A DNA stretch of 64,000 nt from Burkholderia gladioli. GTDB taxonomy: Bacteria; Pseudomonadota; Gammaproteobacteria; Burkholderiales; Burkholderiaceae. Below the pieces are notes generated by a model. That model searched no databases, was not told where the DNA came from, and worked only from the letters and a program-made list of their open reading frames with translations. Of the stretch, positions 9,268 through 17,821 are shown one piece after another. How positions within the stretch are numbered: the first letter of the stretch is position 1; every line of letters starts with the position of its first letter. The translations under genes and the position numbers were made by a program. The stretch lies in NCBI RefSeq assembly GCF_000959725.1, contig NZ_CP009323.1, positions 1,364,001-1,428,000 of the forward strand, given 5' to 3'.

Positions 9268-9670
9268 TGTGATATCTCCAGGTCTCGTGCCGGCTGGCGC
9301 CGGCGTGCGGCCGATCTTACTTGAGCTTTCACGCCCGGAACAAGCCGGCCGGATCAAGCGCCGGCCCAGGCTTGCGCGGCGATTTCCGGCGTGCTTGGCG
9401 GCCCGCCGCGGCGGGCGCGGCGCGATGAAGCGCCGGAAGCGGCGCTGTTCGGCGCTGTTTCGCCGGATCGCTAAACAAGCGGTGACGGATACGCCGCGCC
9501 CGCGACGCGGATCGAACCGGCACGGCGGGGGGCGGCGGCACGCGCCGCGATCGCGCCCGATCGCCGGCCGAGCCGGCCCCGCATGGGCCCGGCGCGGGCC
9601 TGGCGCGGGCTCGGGCGTGAATCCGCCGGCGCCCGGCCACGGCCGCGCCGGCCGTCGCGCGGCCCGCGCC
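9268..9670. other. Non-coding region upstream of dppA
   Basis: About 400 bases between two leftward genes. On the minus strand, TAAGAT near 9315 could serve as a -10 for dppA, but no convincing -35 is visible. The rest is GC-rich, with no gene or terminator that I can support. Confidence 0.4.
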
Positions 9671-10981
9671 TCAGTCCCCCGAGCCCGGCGCGCGGCGCGG
9701 CATGCAGGCCACCGCGATCACCGACAGCGCGAGCCCGGCCATCACGTAATAGGTCGGCGCAAGCGGCGTACCTGTCGCCTTGATCAGCCAGGTGACGATG
9801 AACTGCCCGAATCCGCCGAACAGCATCACCGCGACGTTGTAAGCAAGCGACAGCCCGGTGGAGCGGACCTGGGCCGGGAACAGCTCGGCGATCATCGCGC
9901 CGAACGGCCCGTAGTAGCCCGACAGGGTGATCGCCAGCAGCCCCTGCACCAGCACCAGCCGGCCCACGCTGGGCGCGGCGTCGAGCCAGAGGAACAGCGG
10001 GTAGATCAGCGCCAGGGTGGCGACCAGCGACCACAGCGAAAGCGTCTTGCGCCCGATCCGGTCCGACCAGGCGCCGGCCAGCGGCGTGAGCACCGTCAGC
10101 AGCAAGCCGCCGACGATCACCGCGTAGAACGATTCGGCATAGGGCAGCTTGAGCTGCTTGACCGCGAAGGTCGGCAGGTAGCTGATCAGCACGTAGATCG
10201 TGACGGTCAGCGCGATCACCGAGCCCAGCCCGCAGAGCACCTCGCGACCGTGCTGCGCGAACACCTCGCCGAGCGTGACGCGGCGCGCGCTGGCCTTGCT
10301 GGCCAGGAACACTTCCGAGTCGGCCAGGTGGCGACGCAGGTAATAGCCGATCGGGCCGATCAGCAGGCCCAGCAGGAACGGCACGCGCCAGCCCCAGGCA
10401 TGCAGCGCCTCGCTCGACAGGCCGTGCGTGACCAGGGTGCCGACCAGCGCGCCCACCAGCAGCGCGGCCGACTGGCTCGACATCTGCCAGCTGCCGTAGA
10501 AGCCGCGCCGGCCGCGCGGCGCCGCCTCGATCAGCATCGCGGTGGCGCTGCCGAATTCGCCGCCGGCCGAGAAACCCTGCAGCAGCCGGCCGAACACGAT
10601 CAAGAGCGGCGCGCCGATGCCGATCGCCGCGTAGGTGGGCGCGGCCGCGATCAGGAAGATGCCGGCCGTCATCAGCAGGATCACCAGCGACAGCGCGGCC
10701 TTGCGCCCCGCGCGATCGGCGTAGAGGCCGAGCACGATGCCGCCGATCGGCCGCATGAAGAAGGCCACGCCGAAGGTGGCGGTGGTCAGCAGCAGCGAGG
10801 CGTATTCGCTGGAACTCGGGAAGAACAGCTCGGCGATCACCACCACCATGAAGCTGAACACCGTGAAGTCGTACCACTCGAGCGCGTTGCCGATCACGGC
10901 GGCGATCACCGCGCTGCGTCCGGGGCCGGGGCCATTCACGGCCGGTTGGGTCGCCTGCTGCCTTTCGCTTGCCGAGCTCAT
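9671..10981 (-). CDS. MFS transporter, metabolite:H+ symporter (MHS) type
   Basis: A 436-residue, twelve-segment major facilitator. AAVIGNALEWYDFTVFSFMV at the N-terminus and FFMRPIGGIVLGLYADRAGRK are hallmarks of the MHS group (ProP, KgtP, ShiA, CitA relatives). RGRRGFYGSW and the second-half repeat GAWSDRIGRKTL support this. It should import an organic acid or osmolyte with protons; the substrate cannot be told. The start at 10981 was chosen because GGGAGAGGG precedes it and the MHS N-terminus follows soon after. It stands alone, about 100 bases beyond the terminator of the HiPIP gene. Confidence 0.85.
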   Translation of the reverse strand: MSSASERQQATQPAVNGPGPGRSAVIAAVIGNALEWYDFTVFSFMVVVIAELFFPSSSEYASLLLTTATFGVAFFMRPIGGIVLGLYADRAGRKAALSLVILLMTAGIFLIAAAPTYAAIGIGAPLLIVFGRLLQGFSAGGEFGSATAMLIEAAPRGRRGFYGSWQMSSQSAALLVGALVGTLVTHGLSSEALHAWGWRVPFLLGLLIGPIGYYLRRHLADSEVFLASKASARRVTLGEVFAQHGREVLCGLGSVIALTVTIYVLISYLPTFAVKQLKLPYAESFYAVIVGGLLLTVLTPLAGAWSDRIGRKTLSLWSLVATLALIYPLFLWLDAAPSVGRLVLVQGLLAITLSGYYGPFGAMIAELFPAQVRSTGLSLAYNVAVMLFGGFGQFIVTWLIKATGTPLAPTYYVMAGLALSVIAVACMPRRAPGSGD

Positions 10982-11086
10982 GCGTCGCCCTCTCCCGCCT
11001 GGGGTATGCGCCATGCGCCGCATGGGCGTGGCGCGGTTGTGGTGCAGCGAGTGTAGGGGAGCGACGAAGCCGATTACAAGCGGCAC

Positions 11087-11121
11087 AAAAAAACCCGGCG
11101 GGCGGGCTGCCTGCCGGGTTT
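11087..11121 (-). terminator. Rho-independent terminator of the HiPIP gene
   Basis: The stem AAACCCGGC/GCCGGGTTT is followed on the minus strand by seven T. It lies about 40 bases past the stop of the high-potential iron-sulfur protein gene. Confidence 0.75.
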
Positions 11122-11158
11122 CTGCTTCGAGGCCAGGGGCGCGCGCGGCGCCCGGCGC

Positions 11159-11470
11159 TCAGGCCATCTTGCTAAAGGCGCTGCACCAGCCCTTGGCGGC
11201 CACGTCCTTGCCGGGGAAGGCGACGCAGGCGGCGGAAGTCGACCCCTTCTTGCCCTGGTACATCGAGCAGGCCGCGCAATCCTGCCCGGCCGCGTATTTC
11301 GGGAACTTGCTCTTGTCGACCTTGGTGGCGTCGGCCTTGTAGCCGAGCGCAACCGCGGTCGGATCGGTCTCGGCCAGCATCGGCGCGGCGAAGGCCTCGC
11401 GCGAGGACAGCGCGAGCGCCGATACCGCGCCGACACTGGTGATCAGGAAACTGCGACGGGACGTTTTCAT
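11159..11470 (-). CDS. High-potential iron-sulfur protein (HiPIP)
   Basis: A 103-residue precursor with a twin-arginine signal (SRRSFLITS, then a hydrophobic stretch ending AFA). The mature part carries the four cluster cysteines C65, C68, C82 and C96 in the HiPIP pattern (CxxC, then two single Cys). HiPIPs are small periplasmic [4Fe-4S] electron carriers that fold before Tat export. Length and spacing fit the family. It is monocistronic, with its own terminator. The redox partner is unknown; no reaction-centre or oxidase gene is adjacent. Confidence 0.9.
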   Translation of the reverse strand: MKTSRRSFLITSVGAVSALALSSREAFAAPMLAETDPTAVALGYKADATKVDKSKFPKYAAGQDCAACSMYQGKKGSTSAACVAFPGKDVAAKGWCSAFSKMA

Positions 11471-11821
11471 GGGGACGTGCTCCAGCTTCTCTTCATGGGG
11501 AATGGCCGCTCTGACGGCGGCACCGGCGAAGCATAACGCCGCCGCCGCGGATCTGCGCTGCCGAATCCCGGAGATAAGGAATCGCTGAAGCCGAGGGCGG
11601 GCGGCGAGGCGCGCGCAACGCCTGCGCGCGACTCGCCGGCCATCATGCGATGCCGATGCGACAGGCTCGCGACGCCGGCGCGCGCTCGAGGCCCGGCGTT
11701 GTGCGACAGAAAGTCGCGCAACGGCGCGGCAAAGAGGAACCGCGAAGCGGAACGGAAGCCGCCGGCCGAACCTCGCCCTTCGCTCCCGCCGCCTCGTCGA
11801 TGCCGAACGCGGCCTTCGCGC
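11471..11821. other. Non-coding region between the HiPIP and AAA ATPase genes
   Basis: About 350 bases between two leftward genes. It should contain the HiPIP promoter, but I cannot identify -35 or -10 elements with confidence. Short GC-rich repeats are present and no gene is supported. Confidence 0.35.
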
Positions 11822-12802
11822 TCAGAAGCCGATCGGCCGCCGCCTCGGCATGCCCTCGTCGGCGCGGATGTCGCGCGCCTCCACCGCGTCGCGCCCGTCG
11901 AGCCGCGCCGCGCCGAACGCATGCAGCAGCGCGCGGCGCATGGTGCGCGGCGGCACCGCCGCCAGCGCGCCCAGCGCGGACTCGCCGAGCATCTCGGGAA
12001 AGCGCCGGCCCCAGGCGTGTGCGCCGCGGATCTCGGCATAGATGGTCTGCGCGATGCGCCGCGCGCCGGCCTCGTCGGGCGAGGGGATCTCGTAGACGTT
12101 CATGCGGTTGAGGATCGGCTCGGGGATCGAGGACGCGTCGTTGGCCGTCGCGATCCAGATCACGTTGCCGGCATCGATCGGCACCTCGGCGAACTCGTCG
12201 ACGAAGGCGCTCGCGGTGTCGTGCTCGAGCAGCGCGTAGAGCGCGCCGAGCGGGTCGTACTGGGCGTCGTTGCCGGCCTTGTCGATCTCGTCGATGGCGA
12301 TCACCGGGTTCGAGTAGCTGCCGTGCACCAGCGCGTCGAATACCTTGCCCGGCTTGGCGTTCTTCCATTGCGAGGAGGCCCCCGACAGCACCCAGCCGGC
12401 GGTCAGCGAACTCATCGGCACGTAGTGGTAGGCGGTGCCGAGCATCTGCGCCAGCGCCTTGGCGAAGTGGGTCTTGCCGATGCCGGGCGCGCCCAGCAGC
12501 AGGATCGGCATCAGCTCGAGCCGGTCCTCGGTCTCCAGGCACAGCGCGATCTGCTTGCGCAGGTCCTCCAGCGGCCCCGCGAAATTCGGCAGCGCCTCGG
12601 CCAGCGCGTCGAAGGCCGGCATGCGCGTGGGCTTCACGCAAAAGCGCAGGTTGCCCGTCTTCAGCATCTTCTCGTAGGTCGCGCGCAGGGCCTCGCTGGC
12701 CCCTTCGTTGAGATCGTTCAGCGCGGTCTCGACCCGGTCGAGATCGTACACGCGGCTGAACGAGGCCACCGCCAGTTCCTGCTTCACCATCGCCGTCGTC
12801 AT
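11822..12802 (-). CDS. AAA family ATPase (Lon-like ATPase module without protease)
   Basis: A 326-residue cytoplasmic AAA+ ATPase. Walker A (GAPGIGKT) is at residues 104-111, Walker B (VIAIDEID) at 167-174, and sensor 1 in WIATAND. An N-terminal region of about 95 residues precedes the ATPase core. The order and spacing resemble the ATPase core of Lon, but no Ser/Lys protease domain follows. The start at 12802 (MTTAMVKQEL) is preceded by GAGAGG. The client or role is unknown; members of this group occur as single genes in Burkholderiales. Confidence 0.75.
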   Translation of the reverse strand: MTTAMVKQELAVASFSRVYDLDRVETALNDLNEGASEALRATYEKMLKTGNLRFCVKPTRMPAFDALAEALPNFAGPLEDLRKQIALCLETEDRLELMPILLLGAPGIGKTHFAKALAQMLGTAYHYVPMSSLTAGWVLSGASSQWKNAKPGKVFDALVHGSYSNPVIAIDEIDKAGNDAQYDPLGALYALLEHDTASAFVDEFAEVPIDAGNVIWIATANDASSIPEPILNRMNVYEIPSPDEAGARRIAQTIYAEIRGAHAWGRRFPEMLGESALGALAAVPPRTMRRALLHAFGAARLDGRDAVEARDIRADEGMPRRRPIGF

Positions 12803-13311
12803 CACACACCTCTCGCTTGCCACGCCCGGTCGCCCCGGGCTCGCCGCCGCGCCGGCGCCGACACTAGCAGCGCCGCGCGGCATCAGACCCCACGCCGCCA
12901 GTGTTGGACAGACAAAAGTGGCGTGCAAGCCAGCACTCCTCGTGCTCTGCTGCTGATCGCGGCGCGCGCTGCACGGCGCGGCAAGCGCGCGTATCATCGA
13001 CGATTCACCGTCGCGTGCCGGCCGCCGCCTTGCGCCGCGCGCCGCGCCGCCGGCCCCTGCTGCCCCGACAGGAATCGCCGATGACCGAGCTTTCGCTGCC
13101 CGATCCGCTTGCCCACCCGCGCCTCGCGCGTCCCGCGCGCCCGCCGCGCGGCCGGAACCCGAATCGCGCGCGCCCGGTCAGACACGCTTTCGGCAGCGCC
13201 GCCTTCCCGATCTCCTCGATGCTTCGTTCCTTCGCGTTCAATATCGCTGCCGGCCTTCCGGGCTCGGCCGCGATCCCGTTGCCGCGCCGCCGGCCGGCCG
13301 CTCCCGCCCGT
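12803..13311. other. Divergent intergenic region
   Basis: About 500 bases between the leftward AAA gene and the rightward secreted-protein gene. A TATCAT hexamer near 12992 may be a rightward -10. An in-frame ATG at 13081 with AGGAA before it would extend the downstream protein by 77 residues of low-complexity sequence; I think this is less likely than the signal-peptide start at 13312. Confidence 0.35.
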
Positions 13312-13851
13312 ATGTCGAACCCGTTGATGCCACTGATGCCGCTGACGCTGCGTGCCGCCCTGCGCGGCGCGCTGCTGGCCGCCTGCCTGGCCTCGGCCCT
13401 GGCGCCGCTCGCCGCGCGGGCGCAGGCCTCGACGCCGGCCGCGCCGCAGTCGATCGACTGGGAGATCCGCGTGCTGCACGACGGCCAGACCGTCGACACC
13501 TTCCACCAGACCACCACGGTCGGCCAGTCGCGCACCGATACGCACGACTATCCCGTCACGCTGGGCGCGGCCTGCGCCGGCAAGGAAGCCTCGATCGTGG
13601 CGGCGGTCAAGCCGCAGCGCTCGCGCACCGTGACGGTCGCGCCGCTCTATGTCGAGGGCGACACGGTCACGCTGCAGATCGACGCGCAGGAAACCCTGGA
13701 CGACGGCGACGGCTGCTCGCTCGCGCCGCGCCAGATCTCGGCGAGCCACCCGGGCCTGGCGGTCCATGCCGAGAGCTGGACCGACTGGGCGCCGGCCGAC
13801 AAGAAGGCGCGCCTGCTCTACCAGGTCCGCGCCCACGTGGTGCAGGGCTGA
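13312..13851 (+). CDS. Secreted protein of unknown function
   Basis: A 179-residue protein I do not recognise by name. It has a classical signal peptide: basic/polar start, hydrophobic core ALLAACLASALAPLA, and probable cleavage after ARA at about residues 35-38. The mature part is beta-rich and acidic (DWEIRVLHDGQTVDTFHQTT, TVTLQIDAQETLDDGDG). Two cysteines, in GAACAGKE and DGCSLAP, could form a disulphide. It ends 3 bases before the EEP-family gene, so the two are probably one operon. Confidence 0.65.
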   Translation: MSNPLMPLMPLTLRAALRGALLAACLASALAPLAARAQASTPAAPQSIDWEIRVLHDGQTVDTFHQTTTVGQSRTDTHDYPVTLGAACAGKEASIVAAVKPQRSRTVTVAPLYVEGDTVTLQIDAQETLDDGDGCSLAPRQISASHPGLAVHAESWTDWAPADKKARLLYQVRAHVVQG

Positions 13852-13854
13852 TAC

Positions 13855-14661
13855 ATGCACGCGCCCCAGGCCCTGCCGTTCGCCGCCCCGCAGGCGGCCC
13901 CGAACGAGATCACCGCAGTCAGCTGGAACCTGCACAAGGGCCGCTCGCCGCTCGGCTTCACCGCCTGGAACGCGATGCGCCGCTGGGTCGAATCGACCCA
14001 TGCCGACATCTACTTCCTGCAGGAGGCGATGGCCAAGCGCATGCCGCGGCCGATGCTGGCCTCGGGCTTCGGCGCGCCGATGGAGGATCCGGTCGACGAC
14101 ATCTGGCATTGCCAGGCCACCGAGATCGCCCGCGCGCTGGATTGGCAGATCGCGCTCGGCCCCAACGTGTTCAAGCCGTCCTGGCGGCACGGCAACGCGA
14201 TCCTCTCTCCGCATCCGCTCGACCTGGGCGGGCGCTGGGACATCTCCGCGCATCGCTTCGAGCGGCGCGGCCTGCTGGTGGCGCGCGCCACCCTGGCCGG
14301 CGCCGCGCCGATCACCCTGCTCTGCGCCCACCTGGCGCTCACCCGCGCCGCGCGGCTGCGACAGATGACCTGGATCGCGCACTGGATCGAGCATCACGCC
14401 CAGGACGGCCCGCTGGTGCTGGCCGGCGACTTCAACGACTGGCGCAACGATTCGGTGCCGCTGTTCGGCGAGATCGGCCTGTCCGAGGTCGCCACCCTGC
14501 TCGGCGAATCGGGACGCACCTTCCCGGCCTTCTCGCCGGCGCTGGCGCTCGACAAGATGTTCGTGCGCGGCCTGACCCCGCTGGAGTGGCAGGCGCCGAC
14601 CGACGACACCGCCTGGCTGTCCGACCACCTGCCCTATATCGCGCGGCTGCGCCTGGACTGA
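13855..14661 (+). CDS. Endonuclease/exonuclease/phosphatase (EEP) family protein
   Basis: A 268-residue EEP-fold metal-dependent phosphodiesterase. The active-site motifs occur in order: SWNLHKG (Asn25), FLQE (Glu57), GNAILS, LLCAHLALT, LVLAGDFNDW and the terminal SDHLPYIARL. These ligate Mg2+ and cleave a phosphodiester. The usual LDHIFV motif reads LDKMFVRG, a modest deviation. No signal peptide is visible, so it acts in the cytoplasm. The substrate (DNA, phosphoinositide-like or sphingolipid-like) cannot be inferred. It follows the secreted-protein gene by 3 bases. Confidence 0.85.
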   Translation: MHAPQALPFAAPQAAPNEITAVSWNLHKGRSPLGFTAWNAMRRWVESTHADIYFLQEAMAKRMPRPMLASGFGAPMEDPVDDIWHCQATEIARALDWQIALGPNVFKPSWRHGNAILSPHPLDLGGRWDISAHRFERRGLLVARATLAGAAPITLLCAHLALTRAARLRQMTWIAHWIEHHAQDGPLVLAGDFNDWRNDSVPLFGEIGLSEVATLLGESGRTFPAFSPALALDKMFVRGLTPLEWQAPTDDTAWLSDHLPYIARLRLD

Positions 14662-14896
14662 AGCGCCGCGCTTCGGCAATCGGCAGGAATCCGAAAGCTC
14701 CCGCCCCGTTTCCCGGAGCGGATTTCCGCGCGCCCACCGGGGTCAAGCGCGCGCGGCGCCCAGGCAGGGTAAAATACGGGGTTCTCCAAACGTCTGTTAA
14801 CGGGTAGGCGTGCACTTTTCGAGAGTGACGCGCCCGCCATCGGCCGGTCTGCGGATCGGGCCGGTGCCCTCGGTTTCCGTCTCGTATCCGTATTCC

Positions 14897-15667
14897 ATGA
14901 GCAAATTCGATACCGCTACCGTCCTGTCCGTCCACCACTGGACCGATACGCTGTTCAGCTTCACCTGCACCCGCGACCAGGGCCTGCGCTTCAACAATGG
15001 TGAATTCACCATGGTCGGCCTCGAGGTCGAGGGCAAGCCGCTCGCGCGCGCCTACTCGATCGTCAGCCCGAACTACGAGGAACACCTCGAGTTCTTCAGC
15101 ATCAAGGTGCAGGACGGTCCGCTCACCTCGCGCCTGCAGCACCTGAAGGTGGGCGACCCGGTCCTGATCGGCAAGAAGCCCACCGGCACCCTGGTCGCCG
15201 ACAACCTGCTGCCCGGCAAGACGCTGTGGCTGCTGTCGACCGGCACGGGCCTGGCGCCCTTCATGTCGATCATCCGCGACCCGGACATCTACGACCGCTT
15301 CGACAAGATCGTGCTGACCCATACCTGCCGCCTGAAGGGCGAGCTGGCCTACATGGACTTCATCAAGCACGACCTGCCGGGCCATGAGTACCTGGGCGAC
15401 ATCATCAAGGAAAAGCTGGTCTATTACCCGACCGTGACGCGCGAAGCCTTCGACAACGAGGGCCGCATCACCGACCTGATCGCCACCGGCAAGCTGTTCA
15501 CCGACCTCGAGGTGCCGCCGTTCTCGCCCGAGAACGACCGCGTGATGCTGTGCGGCAGCACCGCCATGCTCAAGGACACCACCGAGCTGCTCAAGCAGGC
15601 CGGCCTGGTGGAAGGCAAGAACAGCGCGCCGGGCCACTACGTGATCGAGCGCGCCTTCGTCGACTGA
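14897..15667 (+). CDS. fpr: Ferredoxin-NADP+ reductase
   Basis: A 256-residue flavoprotein of the bacterial Fpr class. The FAD-binding motif RAYSIVSP is at 51-58, the NADP-binding GTGLAPFMSI is mid-chain, and the C-terminus ends ERAFVD. It transfers electrons between NADPH and ferredoxin/flavodoxin and is linked to oxidative stress and Fe-S supply. The start at 14897 (MSKFDTATVLSVHHWTD) is the family N-terminus; a longer frame from 14810 adds unrelated sequence. A TAAAAT hexamer at about 14770 may be its -10. A strong terminator follows. Confidence 0.92.
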   Translation: MSKFDTATVLSVHHWTDTLFSFTCTRDQGLRFNNGEFTMVGLEVEGKPLARAYSIVSPNYEEHLEFFSIKVQDGPLTSRLQHLKVGDPVLIGKKPTGTLVADNLLPGKTLWLLSTGTGLAPFMSIIRDPDIYDRFDKIVLTHTCRLKGELAYMDFIKHDLPGHEYLGDIIKEKLVYYPTVTREAFDNEGRITDLIATGKLFTDLEVPPFSPENDRVMLCGSTAMLKDTTELLKQAGLVEGKNSAPGHYVIERAFVD

Positions 15668-15695
15668 TCCCCGACGGCCTCGCGCCCTCGGCAAG

Positions 15696-15723
15696 AACCG
15701 GAGCCTCGCGCTCCGGTTTTTTT
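15696..15723 (+). terminator. Rho-independent terminator of fpr
   Basis: The 8-bp stem AACCGGAG/CTCCGGTT is followed by seven T, 28 bases after the fpr stop. Confidence 0.85.
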
Positions 15724-16061
15724 ATGCGCGCGTCATATGGTTTAGTTACATTTTCGGCGGTCAGTTACAAACCCTTGCGATTCGTCCTACGGTCAAGCGA
15801 ACAAAAATCTGTCGAATCTGACGAGCTTGCCTGTCGGATATTTCCGACACGGGCGTCAGGATTTTGATCTGTTTACCCGGAGCGATCCCCGCCCAGCGCG
15901 CCTTTCCCATTTATTCTGAGTTATGATTCGCGGCGTCTTGACACTTCTTGACATATTTGCCAAGGGTCAAAGCACATATTACTGAATGTAACTTTTGTTA
16001 CCCGGTCGGGCCTCCACCGAGGTCGTAGCCGATCGAACTTGTTCTCGCCGGAAGGAACGTC
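15724..16061. other. AT-richer intergenic region upstream of the histidine kinase
   Basis: This holds an inverted repeat (TGTCGGA at 15832-15838 and TCCGACA at 15843-15849) and two tandem TTGACA hexamers at 15938 and 15948. No -10 sits at ideal spacing from either. The region probably carries the two-component promoter and an operator. Confidence 0.4.
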
Positions 16062-16922
16062 ATGGACATGCCGCGTATCGCAGCCGCCTCAGCGAGCGCC
16101 CTGCCCGAGCCGGGCCCCGCCCCGGCACGCTCCGCCATTGCCCTCGCCGTGATTCCCGCCGCAGCCGCCAGCTCGCCGTCGCCCGTTGCTCCTGCCCCGG
16201 ATGCCCGGCTGGCCGCCTTTTCGGCCGAACTCGCGGCCGAGCTCGCCGCCGCCGACGAAACCGCCCGCCGCCGGCTCGCCCGCGAGCTGCACGACGGCCT
16301 CGGCGCCGACCTCACCGGCCTGCGCTTCGCCTTCGCCAATCTCGACACCTGGCTGCCCGAGCAGGCGCCCGAAGGCTGCCGGCGCGCGCTCGCGCTGGCC
16401 CAGCAGGCGCTCGACGCCGCCTTCGATTCGTACCGCCGCGCGCTCGACGAAGCCGCGCCCGCGCTCGATGCCGGCCTGGTCGGCACCCTGTCGGGCTGGG
16501 TCGGCGCATTCGGCGCGCGCACCCGGCTGCGCACCAGCGTGGTCTGCGCGGCCGACGCGCGGCTCGCGCAACTGGCCGGCGACAGCGCCCTGGCGGTGTT
16601 CCGCGTGGCCCAGGAAGCGCTCGCCAACATCGCCCGGCATGCACGCGCCCAGGCCGCCGACGTGCGGCTCGAGGCCGGCACGACGCATCTGGAACTGCTC
16701 GTCGCCGACGACGGCCGCGGTTTCGCGGCAGCCGGCGCCGATCGCGACGCCGAGGCCCCGGGCGGCCGCGGGCTGGGCCACATGCGCGCGCGCTGCGCCG
16801 CGTTCGGCGGCACGCTCGCGCACCAGCCGCGCGAGGGCGGCGGCACCGTGCTGCGCGCGCGCTTCGCCTGGGATGCGCTGCTGGCCGCGCCGCGCGCATC
16901 GGCACATGCTTCGGGCTGCTGA
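16062..16922 (+). CDS. Soluble sensor histidine kinase (HisKA_3/NarL type)
   Basis: A 286-residue kinase. An Ala/Pro-rich N-terminus of about 45 residues is followed by the dimerisation helix with the phospho-acceptor His77 (ARELHDGLGADL). Next come the ATPase N-box ALANIARHA, the G1 motif DDGRGF and the G2-like GLGHMRARCAAFGG. No membrane segment, PAS or GAF domain is visible, so any signal is sensed in the cytoplasm or through a partner. GGAAGGAAC before the ATG supports this start. The response regulator follows after 9 bases. Confidence 0.85.
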   Translation: MDMPRIAAASASALPEPGPAPARSAIALAVIPAAAASSPSPVAPAPDARLAAFSAELAAELAAADETARRRLARELHDGLGADLTGLRFAFANLDTWLPEQAPEGCRRALALAQQALDAAFDSYRRALDEAAPALDAGLVGTLSGWVGAFGARTRLRTSVVCAADARLAQLAGDSALAVFRVAQEALANIARHARAQAADVRLEAGTTHLELLVADDGRGFAAAGADRDAEAPGGRGLGHMRARCAAFGGTLAHQPREGGGTVLRARFAWDALLAAPRASAHASGC

Positions 16923-16931
16923 GGAGACGCG

Positions 16932-17585
16932 ATGGCGCTGAATCTGTTGCTCGTGGACGATCACGCGATCGTCCGCCAGGGAATCCGGCAACTGCTGCTC
17001 GACCGCCGCGTGGCGGACGAGGTGGCCGAGGCCGAATCGGGCGCCGAGGCGCTCGCGGCCGCCGACAAGGGCAGCTTCGACGTGATCCTGCTCGACATCT
17101 CGCTGCCCGACATCAACGGCGTGGAGGTGCTCAAGCGCCTCAAGCGCAAGCTGCCGTCCACCCCGGTGCTGATGTTCTCGATGTACCGCGAGGACCAGTA
17201 CGCGGTGCGCGCGCTGAAGGCCGGCTACCTGTCGAAGACGGTCAATGCCGCGCAGATGATCTCGGCGATCCAGCAGGTGGCGGCCGGCCGCAAGTACGTG
17301 AGCCCGGCGCTGGCCGAGGCGCTGGCCGAATACGTCTCGTTCGAGAACGAGCCGCTGCCGCACGAGAAGCTGTCCGACCGCGAATACCAGACGCTCTGCA
17401 TGCTGGCCTCGGGCAAGCGGCTCACCGACATCGCCGTCACCCTCTCGCTGTCGGTCAAGACGGTCAGCGTCTACCGCACGCGCCTGCTCGAGAAGATGAA
17501 GCTGTCGAACAACGCCGAGCTGACCTTCTACGCGATGAGCAACCGCCTGCTCGAGATGGCGCCGCCCCCCCCGGCCGGCGCCTGA
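16932..17585 (+). CDS. Two-component response regulator, NarL/LuxR type
   Basis: A 217-residue regulator. The receiver domain has acidic residues in LLLVDDH, phospho-Asp55 in ILLDISLPD, and Lys in AGYLSK. The C-terminal LuxR helix-turn-helix includes LSDREYQTLCMLASGK and LSVKTVSVYRTRLLEKM. It should be phosphorylated by the kinase encoded 9 bases upstream. Target genes are not evident. Confidence 0.88.
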   Translation: MALNLLLVDDHAIVRQGIRQLLLDRRVADEVAEAESGAEALAAADKGSFDVILLDISLPDINGVEVLKRLKRKLPSTPVLMFSMYREDQYAVRALKAGYLSKTVNAAQMISAIQQVAAGRKYVSPALAEALAEYVSFENEPLPHEKLSDREYQTLCMLASGKRLTDIAVTLSLSVKTVSVYRTRLLEKMKLSNNAELTFYAMSNRLLEMAPPPPAGA

Positions 17586-17821
17586 ACCCGCCGCCGCGGC
17601 CCGCCATCCCGTCATCCTGCCGGCCGTCCCAGGCTACTGCGCCGCCGATCCCCGCCCTTCCCGACGCGCCCGCGCATCGCGCGCAAACCCCTGTTTTCAT
17701 TAGACGAATGTAGGTGCAACCCGGATAGGGCAACCGAAACGGATCGGCTAGAATGCCGGGGTTCCACCGACCATAACCATAATCCGCAGCCGTCGGCCGC
17801 GACTCACGTCATTCAATCCGC

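Noticed and set aside
9329..9640. 103-codon minus-strand open frame upstream of dppA
   Set aside because: Composition is almost only Arg, Ala and Pro, with no ribosome site.
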